Part shown: in pieces, positions 11,398 through 29,043 of the stretch
Layout of the letters: the number at the start of each line of letters is the position of its first letter
Numbering within the stretch: the stretch's first letter is position 1
From: Halomonas sp. DQ26W
GTDB lineage: Bacteria > Pseudomonadota > Gammaproteobacteria > Pseudomonadales > Halomonadaceae
Assembly: GCF_003339685.1 (NCBI RefSeq)
Contig: NZ_QPKI01000001.1
Location: 73,496-137,495 of the forward strand
Reading direction: 5' to 3'
Length of the DNA stretch: 64,000 bases
The notes under the pieces: model-generated
Database searches by the model: none
What the model saw: the letters and a program-made list of their open reading frames with translations, nothing else
What the model was told of the DNA's origin: nothing
Translations under genes and position numbers: made by a program

Positions 11398-11454
11398 AAC
11401 CGTGTAGTTAATGTCGTCGGCCAGTAGCTCAATAGAGCGCGCTGGCGGCGTCGC

Positions 11455-12788
<1,334 letters not shown>

Positions 12789-12821
12789 CGTTGAGTGAGT
12801 CAGTTGGTCAGTGAATGAGTA

Positions 12822-15373
<2,552 letters not shown>

Positions 15374-15486
15374 TCATGAGGCGCGGCAGGAAGCTGCGCC
15401 AGGATGGGACGACAGACTAGCAGATTACGACCAATGGCTCAATTTTGGCCAGGCCATAGGAGGCCATACAGGAGCAGGGCTGGCTA

Positions 15487-15643
15487 GCGAAGCGACTTCG
15501 CAAGGACGCTGACAGAGAGCGAAGCGACTAGCGGCGATCGACAGGGATGTCGATCGAGGGCCGGCAAGAGGGACCTTGTTCCGGCCCGACGCGTAAGTCG
15601 CAAGCGAAATGTCAGGGTTTCGTCCTTGTGCGTCGCGAGTCTG
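15487..15643 (+). repeat. Dispersed structured repeat, family A, copy 1
   Basis: About 155 bp similar to 40511-40664. The core contains two hairpins: arms CGATCGACA and TGTCGATCG around GGGA (15535-15556), and arms GGGCCGGCAAG and CTTG-TT-CCGGCCC around AGGGAC (15558-15587). The second stem differs from copy 2 by paired changes that keep base pairing, and the outer arms (AAGGACG with CGTCCTT here, AAGAGCG with CGCTCTT there) do too. The first loop matches ACARGGAUGU, the core of the selected CsrA-binding consensus. It lies between gltD and pyrG. Function unknown. Confidence 0.8.
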
Positions 15644-15680
15644 CCAGTGCTGCTCCGGTGGCCAGCACCCGCGGCTGTTC

Positions 15681-15773
15681 CGGCGACAGGCCTTCGCGGA
15701 GGCGCTGTAAACCCCTCCCGGGGCGCTACTTTTGCCTTCCCTGGCAAAAGACCTCCGCCCCGTCCCCGGCGCC
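15681..15773 (+). repeat. Dispersed palindromic repeat, family B, copy 1
   Basis: Starts CGGCGACAGGCC and ends GTCCCCGGCGCC; contains GCGGAGG and CCTCCGC as inner complementary arms and a central hairpin TTTTGCC/GGCAAAA. Other copies: 53727-53824 (inverted), 59127-59225, 63027-63203. Family B sits directly beside family A here, downstream of gltD. Confidence 0.85.
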
Positions 15774-15832
15774 GCTTACCCTTGATGGAGCGGCAAGGTT
15801 GGCAAGCGAGCCGGGAAGCCGCCGCGCCCGCC

Positions 15833-21730
<5,898 letters not shown>

Positions 21731-22010
21731 GGGCGTGCCTCAAAAAAGACTATTGACTTAACAGCAGTAGATTTATATTTTGGATGGTTTTTTAATTATT
21801 GTGCCCGAAAAACGGTGCACTGCTGTCGCGAGAAAAAGGACGCCCAGCATAGACATCCCGGGCCATGACACGCAATTCCCGCCCACTTTCTGCTCAATGA
21901 AAAAGCCCGCCAAATCCGCAACTTGACCGGTGACAGTGCAAGAAAAAATCCAGCAGCTCAATGACTTGCACTTGCCATAAACGCTTTTCAAACGACATGA
22001 TTCAAAATAC

Positions 22011-22024
22011 TAGACTTTAGTCTA
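22011..22024. promoter_or_regulatory. Candidate operator upstream of gltBD
   Basis: TAGACTTTAGTCTA is a perfect 14-bp inverted repeat in AT-rich DNA 281 bp before gltB. Such a site fits a dimeric transcription factor, but I do not recognise the consensus. Confidence 0.4.
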
Positions 22025-22110
22025 ACATGGCGCTTTTTGCCCATACCGATGCTGCATGAGGCATGCAGATTTATCTGCATTCGGCATAATGATCAGACGC
22101 CAGAAACGAC

Positions 22111-22133
22111 GACGCCCGTCGGGGACGGGCGTC
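22111..22133 (-). terminator. Hairpin downstream of aroB
   Basis: GACGCCCGTC pairs perfectly with GACGGGCGTC around a 3-base loop, 88 bp beyond the aroB stop. On the minus strand the following bases are GTCGTTTC, a poor T run, so termination is probable but not certain. Confidence 0.55.
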
Positions 22134-22166
22134 GCTGACTCGGCGCCAGACGAATCGTTGTGCCTT

Positions 22167-22200
22167 TATTCAGGCCTGGAAGATATTCGGGCCTGGAAGA
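22167..22200. repeat. 17-bp tandem duplication beyond aroB
   Basis: TATTCAGGCCTGGAAGA (22167-22183) is followed directly by TATTCGGGCCTGGAAGA (22184-22200), one mismatch. Confidence 0.85.
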
Positions 22201-22220
22201 AACGGAGAGCCAGGGGGCTG

Positions 22221-23333
22221 TCAGCGGCGCGGGAAGGCGGTCAGCAATTCCGCCAGCAGCTCAGGGGGCGTCTCGTCGTGCACCCGGGCGTCGCCCAGTG
22301 CAGCCAGGAGGATCAGGCGCAGACGGCTGTCGATATTCTTCTTGTCCAACCGCATGAGGGCGAGAAAATCCTCGGCAGACATATCCGCCGGCGCCGACAG
22401 CGGCAGCCCGGCTGCCTCGATGACGGCGGCGATACGCGCCACTTCCGGCGCGGAAAGCCAGCCAAGGCGCTGTGACAGCTCGACTGCCATCAGCATGCCG
22501 GCACCCACGGCCTCGCCGTGGAGCCAGTTGCCATAGCCCTGGTGAGCCTCGATGGCATGGCCGAAGGTGTGCCCCAGGTTGAGCAAGGCACGAACCCCCT
22601 GCTCGGTCTCGTCCTCGGCAACAATCTCGGCCTTGATCGTGCAGCTTCGCTCGATGGCCTGGGTCAACGCCGCCGCATCCAGGTCACGCAGCGCCGACAT
22701 GTTCTCCTCCAGCCAACCAAGGAAGCCGGCATCGCGGATCAGGCCATACTTGATCACCTCGGCCAGGCCCGCCGAAAGCTCCCGTGGCGGCAGGGTCAGC
22801 AGGGTATCGGTATCGATGAGCACCGCCTGCGGCTGCCAGAAGGCGCCGATCATGTTCTTGCCACGCGAGTGGTTCACGCCGGTCTTGCCGCCTACCGAGG
22901 AGTCGACCTGGGAAAGCAGGGTGGTCGGCACCTGGATGAAGGCCACACCACGCTGATAGCAGGCAGCCGCAAAGCCGACCATGTCACCGATCACCCCGCC
23001 ACCCAGGGCGATAAGCGTACAGCGGCGATTGAATCCGGCCGCCAGCAGGGCGTCCCAGATCCGGCTCACGCTTTCCAGCGTCTTGGTCGCCTCGCCATCG
23101 GGCAACACCAGCTCCTCGACCTCGAGCCCCTCGGGGAGCCCTTGGCGACAGCGCGCGAGATAACGCGGCGCCACTGTCTCGTTGGTCACGATCATCACCT
23201 GGCTGCCGGCCAGATAGGGTGACAGCAAGGTGGCATCGCCCAGCATGCCGGGGCCGATATGGATGGGGTAGCTGCGCTCTCCCAGCGCGACCTGGAGACT
23301 GCGCTGGGGAGCAGGGGATGGCATCAGGGTCAT
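22221..23333 (-). CDS. aroB: 3-dehydroquinate synthase
   Basis: Second step of the shikimate pathway: cyclises DAHP using NAD as transient oxidant. 370 residues with the NAD site [20 protein letters not shown], zinc and substrate residues in [22 protein letters not shown] and [11 protein letters not shown]. It begins 5 bp after the aroK stop in the mrcA-divergent pil-aroK-aroB group. ATGs at 23333 and 23324 are both possible starts; neither has a strong ribosome binding site, consistent with translational coupling to aroK. Its substrate is made by the DAHP synthase at 48757-49848. Confidence 0.97.
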   Translation of the reverse strand: MTLMPSPAPQRSLQVALGERSYPIHIGPGMLGDATLLSPYLAGSQVMIVTNETVAPRYLARCRQGLPEGLEVEELVLPDGEATKTLESVSRIWDALLAAGFNRRCTLIALGGGVIGDMVGFAAACYQRGVAFIQVPTTLLSQVDSSVGGKTGVNHSRGKNMIGAFWQPQAVLIDTDTLLTLPPRELSAGLAEVIKYGLIRDAGFLGWLEENMSALRDLDAAALTQAIERSCTIKAEIVAEDETEQGVRALLNLGHTFGHAIEAHQGYGNWLHGEAVGAGMLMAVELSQRLGWLSAPEVARIAAVIEAAGLPLSAPADMSAEDFLALMRLDKKNIDSRLRLILLAALGDARVHDETPPELLAELLTAFPRR

Positions 23334-23338
23334 GGGCG

Positions 23339-23881
23339 TCAGGCCTTGGCTTGAAGGGGGTCGACCAGCCGCTGGATGCGACGCACGATCTCGTTTACCA
23401 CGGCGCGTGGGCTACGCCGGTCGGTGCGCACCACGACATCGGCAGTGGCACGATAGAGTGGATCTCTCAGCTCAAACATCTCGCGCAGGGTCGCTTCCCG
23501 GTCGGGACGCTGCAAGAGGGGGCGATTACGGTCCTTGGCCACCCGCCTGAGCTGTTGCTCGACGGTGGTGAACAGGTAGACCACAGTGCCCCGTTCGCGC
23601 AACCGGCGGCGGTTCTCCTCGCTCAGCACGGCGCCGCCACCCGTCGCGATCACCACCGCGTCGAGCCGGGTCAGCTCTTCGATCATCTGCACTTCGCGCT
23701 GACGAAAACCAACCTCGCCCTCGACGTCGAAGATCCAGGGGATATCGGCGCCGCAGCGAGACTGTATCTCGTGGTCGCTATCGAAGAACTCACGTGACAA
23801 CTCGGCCGCCAGAAGGCGGCCGATGGTACTTTTGCCGGCCCCCATGGGACCGACCAGTATCAGATTGGGCAAATCCTGCAT
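23339..23881 (-). CDS. aroK: Shikimate kinase
   Basis: Phosphorylates shikimate at O3. 180 residues, single-domain P-loop kinase: Walker [10 protein letters not shown] at 11-19, DSDHEI with the Asp that binds shikimate (about 35-39), IATGGGAVL and the LID region KDRNRPLL. Its ATG overlaps the pilQ stop by one base (TGATG), so translation is coupled to pilQ. The pil-aroK-aroB linkage is conserved in gammaproteobacteria. Confidence 0.97.
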   Translation of the reverse strand: MQDLPNLILVGPMGAGKSTIGRLLAAELSREFFDSDHEIQSRCGADIPWIFDVEGEVGFRQREVQMIEELTRLDAVVIATGGGAVLSEENRRRLRERGTVVYLFTTVEQQLRRVAKDRNRPLLQRPDREATLREMFELRDPLYRATADVVVRTDRRSPRAVVNEIVRRIQRLVDPLQAKA

Positions 23882-25929
23882 CAGCGAATCGCCAGACCGT
23901 CTTCGAGTATCCGTGGAGTAATGAAAACCAGCAGCTCGACTTTCTGGCTGCTTTCCTCATTGTACCGGAAAAGCCTTCCCAGCACAGGCAGGTCACCGAA
24001 GAAGGGCGTCTTGGCCAACCGGCTCAGCTGCTCGGTGGTCAGGATGCCACCCAGTACCACCGTTTCACCGTTATTGACCAACACCTGGGTCTCGATGCTG
24101 CTGGTATCGATGGGCGGCTCGCCCGCTGCCACATCTCGGAAGCTGTCGTTGGTCACTACCAGATCCATGATGATGCGGTTGTCCGGGGTGATCTGCGGCG
24201 TAACCTCCAGGGAGAGCACGGCTTCCTTGAATTCGATCTGCGGCACGTTGTCACTGATGGTCTGGAAGGCACGCTCCTCCCCCTGACGGATGACAGCCGT
24301 GCGCTGGTTGGCCGTGATGATGCGCGGCTGGGAGATCGTCTGGCTCCTGCTCTCAGTCTCCAGGGCGCGAAGCTCCAGGTCGAGCAGGATATCACCCGAC
24401 AGGTAGCCGAAGCCGAAGCTGGTCATGGGATTGGCGCTGCCCAGGTCGACGGCCAAGCTGCCGCGCGCGCGGTTGAGCCCGTCCGGGTTGATATCGCGAC
24501 TCACGAAGGTGCCATCATCCGCCGCCCGAAACCCGCGTGTCGAGGATGCCCCCCAGTTGACGCCCAGTTCCTGGGTCACGCCATCCCGGGCGATCACGAT
24601 GCGCGCTTCGATCTGCACCTGACGCACCGCCACGTCGAGCCGGCCGAGGGTACGCAGGATCTCCTGAACCTGATCGGCGGTGTCCTGAATCAGCAGCATG
24701 TTGGTGCGTTGGTCCACCGCCACCCGGCCACGCTCGGTGAGCAGGCCGAAGCCGTCACCACCGCGCAGCAGCTGGGCCAGATCCTCGGCCCGGGCGTACT
24801 TGACCTCCACGTATTCCGAGACCAGCGGTGCCAGCGTCTCGACCTGCGTCCTGGCCTCGATCTCCTGACGCTCGATATTGGCCAGCTCGCTGGCAGGAGC
24901 CACGACGATGACATTACCTTCCTGGCGACTGGCCAGGCCATGGCTCTTGAGCACCAGGTCGAGCGCCTGATCCCATGGCACGTCCTGGAGGTTGAGGGTC
25001 ACACGCCCGGTCACACTGTCGCTGGCAACGAGATTGAGGCCGGTGAAGTCGGCAATGACCGCCAGCACCGAGCGGACCTCGATATCCTGAAAATTGAGCG
25101 TGATACGCTCGCCGGTATAGGGGAATTGCTGGCGCACCCGCTGGTCGCGTTCGGCCTGGGTAACGGGCTGCGCCTCGATAGTCAGCTGCCGGCCGCTCTG
25201 GGTGGAGAGCAAGGCGAATTCGCCGCTGCCTTCGATATCGAAGGTCACGCCATCACGGCCTGCCCGCGGGGTAATCCGACGCAGCGGCGTATTGAAGTCG
25301 CTGACGTCGAGCACCTGGTCATGGGATGCCGGAAGCGCCACGTCGCGCATTTCGGCAACGATACGATTGCGCCCCGCTTCCCGCACCCGCGCATCGACGC
25401 CGGCGCGGTCGAAGGTAACGATCAGCCGACCCGAGCCACCTTCGCCGCGCCGAAAGTCGATCTCTTCGATCGTAGGCCTACCGCTGGCGGGAGCCGAAGG
25501 CGCCTGACGAGGCTTCGGCGGCTGCGCGGCCGTCACCATCGGCGCAGCGCCTCCACCGCCAATGGAGAGCCTGAGACGATCACCCTGCTGGGCGGTGTCA
25601 TAGGGCAGCGGGCCTTCGAGATTGAAGACCAGGCGGGTACGCGACCCCGCCTCGAGGGCGGTGACCTGCTCGACGCCGCCGATGCCCAGCTCCATCCGGC
25701 GCTGCTCCAGTCGATTGGTGGTATCGACCAGGTCGATGGTCAGCCGCGCGGGCTCGTCCAGCCGATAGCCGCGAACCTCCGGCACCCCATGACTGAACGT
25801 CAGGTCAACCTGAAGTTCGCCGCTCTCGCCCTGTCGAAAATCCAGGTCGGTCAGTGTCGTCGTCGCCAGCACCACCGAGGACACTGCCAGCAGGCAAAGC
25901 CCTGCCATTGCGCGAATCATCTGTCTCAT
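23881..25929 (-). CDS. pilQ: Type IV pilus secretin PilQ
   Basis: Forms the outer-membrane ring through which type IV pili emerge. 682 residues: signal peptide ([15 protein letters not shown]), two N-terminal AMIN domains that bind peptidoglycan ([38 protein letters not shown]), STN/secretin N0 region ([28 protein letters not shown]), N1 domain, and a C-terminal secretin domain with VGSAN-like core and the ending [19 protein letters not shown] motif ([16 protein letters not shown]). Last of pilMNOPQ; the 77-bp gap from pilP has no clear terminator. Confidence 0.97.
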   Translation of the reverse strand: MRQMIRAMAGLCLLAVSSVVLATTTLTDLDFRQGESGELQVDLTFSHGVPEVRGYRLDEPARLTIDLVDTTNRLEQRRMELGIGGVEQVTALEAGSRTRLVFNLEGPLPYDTAQQGDRLRLSIGGGGAAPMVTAAQPPKPRQAPSAPASGRPTIEEIDFRRGEGGSGRLIVTFDRAGVDARVREAGRNRIVAEMRDVALPASHDQVLDVSDFNTPLRRITPRAGRDGVTFDIEGSGEFALLSTQSGRQLTIEAQPVTQAERDQRVRQQFPYTGERITLNFQDIEVRSVLAVIADFTGLNLVASDSVTGRVTLNLQDVPWDQALDLVLKSHGLASRQEGNVIVVAPASELANIERQEIEARTQVETLAPLVSEYVEVKYARAEDLAQLLRGGDGFGLLTERGRVAVDQRTNMLLIQDTADQVQEILRTLGRLDVAVRQVQIEARIVIARDGVTQELGVNWGASSTRGFRAADDGTFVSRDINPDGLNRARGSLAVDLGSANPMTSFGFGYLSGDILLDLELRALETESRSQTISQPRIITANQRTAVIRQGEERAFQTISDNVPQIEFKEAVLSLEVTPQITPDNRIIMDLVVTNDSFRDVAAGEPPIDTSSIETQVLVNNGETVVLGGILTTEQLSRLAKTPFFGDLPVLGRLFRYNEESSQKVELLVFITPRILEDGLAIR

Positions 25930-26006
25930 CGTTCCCGTTCCCCCCGCCTGAGACCACGCCCCTGTTCGGACGCGGTGATGCAGCCGTCTTTTCTCGTTGT
26001 CCCGCT

Positions 26007-26537
26007 CTAGTTGTCCAGCGCGATACGCGTATTGCGCTCTACCCAGCCGCCCCCGCCCGTGGGCACCAGCTCCACCAGTTGCACCGAGGAGCCGGTGATA
26101 CTGACAATCCTGCCGTGGTCGCGCCCCATGTGGCGACCGACTTGCAAACGATGCACCTCGCCATCCGGGGCCTGGATAAGGGCATTGGTTTGCCCACCCA
26201 TGGCCAGCACGCCGACCAGCTCCAGCTCCTCCAACGGGTAGGCTTCCAGGGGCTCGCGAGGCCGGTCGGCATCAGGTGCCAGCCCGGCATCGCCAACCGG
26301 CGCCGCTTCCGGCTCCGGCAGTTGCGGCCGAAAAGGGCTGCGACGATCCCCTTGCTGATAGGGTGTCGCCTCGTAGCTTGGCACCTCCGGCAACTCCAGA
26401 GGCTTCGGCGTGCCAGGATTGGCGCGAATCGTGGCCAGCTCACGGTCGAGCGACGATAACTGAGGATCCGCACAACCAGCCAGGCCAAGTAGAATGGCAC
26501 CGCTAGCCGCTAGCCAGTGGCGTCGTCTCTCTCTCAT
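26007..26537 (-). CDS. pilP: Type IV pilus lipoprotein PilP
   Basis: Inner-membrane lipoprotein that links the PilMNO complex to the PilQ secretin. 176 residues: lipoprotein signal ending in LLGLAGC (lipobox, acylated Cys about 22), a Pro-rich flexible linker (about 40-95), and a C-terminal beta domain (LEELELVGVLAMGGQTNALIQAPDG). It overlaps pilO by 4 bp (ATGA), as expected in a tightly coupled operon. Confidence 0.95.
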   Translation of the reverse strand: MRERRRHWLAASGAILLGLAGCADPQLSSLDRELATIRANPGTPKPLELPEVPSYEATPYQQGDRRSPFRPQLPEPEAAPVGDAGLAPDADRPREPLEAYPLEELELVGVLAMGGQTNALIQAPDGEVHRLQVGRHMGRDHGRIVSITGSSVQLVELVPTGGGGWVERNTRIALDN

Positions 26538-27157
26538 GGCGACGCCTCCTGTGACGAAGGAAGATAGCTGTAGGTGCGTGCCAGCATCGACAACCTCAGG
26601 CGCTCACCACCCTCTACCGGCGTGAGGGTAAAGTCATGCTGGGTAACGATACGCGGCAGGGATGCGATGCCGGCCAGGAAGGCAGCGATATGGTGATACT
26701 GCCCTTCCACCTGAATGTCGAAGGGCCGCTCGATATAAAAATCACGCGCCACGGTGCCGCGCAGGCGGATGAAATCGATCGACAGCTGATTGTCGATGGC
26801 AATCTCACTGATGCTGTCGATCAGCGACGGAATCTCCGCCCCCGATGGCAACATGGCCGTGAGTCGGTCCATGCGGGATTCGAGCACCGCCATCTGCTCG
26901 AGCATATCCGGCAGTCTGGCAGCCTGGGCGGCCCGGTTACGATAGTCACGCAGCAGCTGCTGTTCCTCCGCCTCCACCTGGTGCAGCTCTGCCGCTTTGG
27001 AGCTGGCGAGATACCAGTGCATGCCGGCAAAGGTCAGGCCGAAGATCAGCACACAGCAGATCAACTGCAGCAGCCATGGCCAGGTGCCCGCTTCCTTTAT
27101 ATCCAGCTCACGCCAATCGAGCTCGCGTAAGCGACGCAGCTCAGCCTGCAGACTCAT
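26534..27157 (-). CDS. pilO: Type IV pilus assembly protein PilO
   Basis: Inner-membrane partner of PilN. 207 residues: short cytoplasmic start, one membrane segment (WPWLLQLICCVLIFGLTFAGMHWYL, about 26-50), a coiled-coil stretch (KAAELHQVEAEEQQLLRDYRNRA) and a periplasmic ferredoxin-like domain with the conserved FDIQVEGQYHHIAAFLAGIASLPRIV segment. Starts and stops overlap its neighbours by 4 bp on both sides. Confidence 0.95.
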   Translation of the reverse strand: MSLQAELRRLRELDWRELDIKEAGTWPWLLQLICCVLIFGLTFAGMHWYLASSKAAELHQVEAEEQQLLRDYRNRAAQAARLPDMLEQMAVLESRMDRLTAMLPSGAEIPSLIDSISEIAIDNQLSIDFIRLRGTVARDFYIERPFDIQVEGQYHHIAAFLAGIASLPRIVTQHDFTLTPVEGGERLRLSMLARTYSYLPSSQEASP

Positions 27158-27720
27158 GGGGCCTCCTCATCAGAGCCAACAGGCTGACCCGTCAGTTGGA
27201 CAACACTGAGACTGAAGCGCCGCCTGGCGCCGCCATCGGCTTCCACTTCCGACAACACCGGTTCGGATAGAGAGGCGGCGGCGGACAGCCCACGCAGCTG
27301 ATCGGATACTTGGTGGTTGCTTTCGGCACGCCCGGAAAGTCGTAGCCGGCTCTCCTGTCGGCTCAGCTCGGTATAGTGCACGCCGTCAACCAGGCTGGTC
27401 GCGAGGTCACGAAAGACATGCACCGTCTGGGAGCGCCCCAACTGCAGGTCGCTGAAGACTTCGATCTGGCCGATCATGCGCTCACGAATCGCCTCGTATT
27501 CGCTGATCGAACGGATATCATCCTCCAGGTGTTGCATCTTCTCACGAATATGGGCATTGCGTTGCTCCTGAGCTGATAGCGCCTCCTGGTAGTGGTAGGT
27601 CATGCCCAGCCCCCCCACCATGCCCAGAACCGCCACCATCGCCATGGCCATGAAGAAGCGTCGGCTGCGACGCTCCCGCTGCTGTTCCCGCCACGCGAGC
27701 AGGTTGATCTCGATCGTCAT
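27154..27720 (-). CDS. pilN: Type IV pilus assembly protein PilN
   Basis: Bitopic inner-membrane protein whose cytoplasmic N-terminus binds PilM. 188 residues beginning MTIEINLLAWREQQRERR, the conserved PilM-binding INLLPWR-type motif, then a membrane segment (FFMAMAMVAVLGMVGGLGMTY), coiled coil and periplasmic domain. The frame is open 9 codons further upstream, inside pilM, but the ATG at 27720 overlaps the pilM stop in the ATGA style of this operon and matches the family start. Confidence 0.95.
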   Translation of the reverse strand: MTIEINLLAWREQQRERRSRRFFMAMAMVAVLGMVGGLGMTYHYQEALSAQEQRNAHIREKMQHLEDDIRSISEYEAIRERMIGQIEVFSDLQLGRSQTVHVFRDLATSLVDGVHYTELSRQESRLRLSGRAESNHQVSDQLRGLSAAASLSEPVLSEVEADGGARRRFSLSVVQLTGQPVGSDEEAP

Positions 27721-28781
27721 GGTGCCGACCTCATCGCCAGGCCGCATGCCGTCAACATGGCGGGCGCATCACTGGCCAGGGTCTGGACGTCGATACGGGT
27801 ATTGATCCGCATGCGCAGGAAGGGATTGGCAATCACGACCTCCATCCCGCTCTCCTGGGCCAGCCGCTCCGCCAGGCCAGGAATTACGCTCGACCCGCCG
27901 GCCAGCACCATGCGCCGCACCTCGTGCTTGCGACCGGCAGTGTAATAGAGCTGCAGTGAGCGGCCGACTTGCTGGACGAGGGCGTCGAGGAAGGGGGCCA
28001 ACACGCTGACCTGATAATCCTCGGGTAGCCCCCCCCGCTTCTTGGCCAGGCCGGCCTCTTCAAGGGTCAACCCATAGCGGATGCGGATCTCCTCAGTCAG
28101 CTGTCGCCCGCCAAAGACGGTATCCCGGCTGTAGGTAATGCGCCCTTCACGCACGACGTGAAAGGCATTCATGGTCGCTCCGATATCGACCAGTGCCACG
28201 CAGTCGTCGTCCCCACCGGCAGGTGGCAGCTGATGGCGAAGCTCGGTGAAGGCGCGCTCCATGGCAAAGGTTTCGACATCCACCGCCGCCGGTGTCAGTC
28301 CCGCCTGAACCAGCGCATCGGTCAACTGATTGACATCCTGCTGACGACAGGCAACCAGCAGGATGTCCTGCTGGTCGGCGTAGCGGGCGTTGAGGCCCAG
28401 CCGCTGAAAGTCGAAGGCGACTTCGCTGAACGGAAAGGGAATATGCTTGTCAGACTCGAGTTGAATGCGCGCCTCGATCTCATCGTCATTGAGCGAAGCG
28501 GGTAGCGTCAGCGTCTTGGTGATCGCGGCGCTGGCCGGAACGGCAGCCACGGCGAGCTTCGACGACGGCCTCGCGCTCTCTACGGCACGGCGCAGAGCAT
28601 CGACCACCTCGCCCATATCGCGAATGCGCCGCTCGACCACGGCACCTTCCCGCAAAGGTCGGACGGCATAACTATCGATTTGATGATGGGAACCGGCCCG
28701 CTTGAGCTCGATCAGCTTGACCGTTGCCGATGTGATATCGACGCCGATCAGCCCCTTGCCAGAGGCTCTGAGTCGCATCAA
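27717..28781 (-). CDS. pilM: Type IV pilus assembly ATPase-like protein PilM
   Basis: Actin-like cytoplasmic protein that binds ATP and PilN at the pilus base. 354 residues, family length: LIGVDITSATVKLIEL (phosphate-1 loop), VALVDIGATMNAFHVV (phosphate-2 loop), and VLAGGSSVIPGLAERL (adenosine loop). First gene of pilMNOPQ-aroK-aroB and divergent from mrcA across a 262-bp gap, the conserved arrangement in pseudomonads. Confidence 0.97.
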   Translation of the reverse strand: MMRLRASGKGLIGVDITSATVKLIELKRAGSHHQIDSYAVRPLREGAVVERRIRDMGEVVDALRRAVESARPSSKLAVAAVPASAAITKTLTLPASLNDDEIEARIQLESDKHIPFPFSEVAFDFQRLGLNARYADQQDILLVACRQQDVNQLTDALVQAGLTPAAVDVETFAMERAFTELRHQLPPAGGDDDCVALVDIGATMNAFHVVREGRITYSRDTVFGGRQLTEEIRIRYGLTLEEAGLAKKRGGLPEDYQVSVLAPFLDALVQQVGRSLQLYYTAGRKHEVRRMVLAGGSSVIPGLAERLAQESGMEVVIANPFLRMRINTRIDVQTLASDAPAMLTACGLAMRSAP

Positions 28782-29043
28782 TTCATATACCTGCGTAATC
28801 AGTCGCGGTATTCCGCTTGTTATCGATACACCTTAGATCGTCTCAACGATAAGGCTCAGAAAGATAATACCCTGCTCTGTAGGGACGAGGTTACATGATA
28901 TTGGTCATTGTTACATAAAGTTAGACTTCCGCGCCCTCAACGCTGGTGACCTACGGCCTGGGTTCATATAATGATCGTAGCCAGTGAAGGCAGCTCCATC
29001 GTCGCCCTTTCCTTCCTGCTCACACCACGGATACCGCCTTTAC

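Larger units (their letters stand above)
21731..22220. other. Gene-free region upstream of gltB
   Basis: This 490-bp gap is locally AT-rich next to gltB and holds no credible gene. It contains a perfect palindrome at 22011-22024, a strong hairpin at 22111-22133 beyond aroB, and a 17-bp tandem duplication at 22167-22200. The AT-rich part is presumably the gltBD promoter region; no single -35/-10 pair stands out. Confidence 0.6.

Noticed and set aside
21773..21991. A 72-codon minus-strand frame upstream of gltB
   Set aside because: Lies in the AT-rich promoter region, lacks a convincing ribosome binding site and shows no similarity; most likely chance.
23794..26010. A 738-codon open frame antisense to pilQ
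   Set aside because: Shadow of pilQ; composition is artefactual (His, Asp, Leu rich) and no ribosome binding site or domain is seen.
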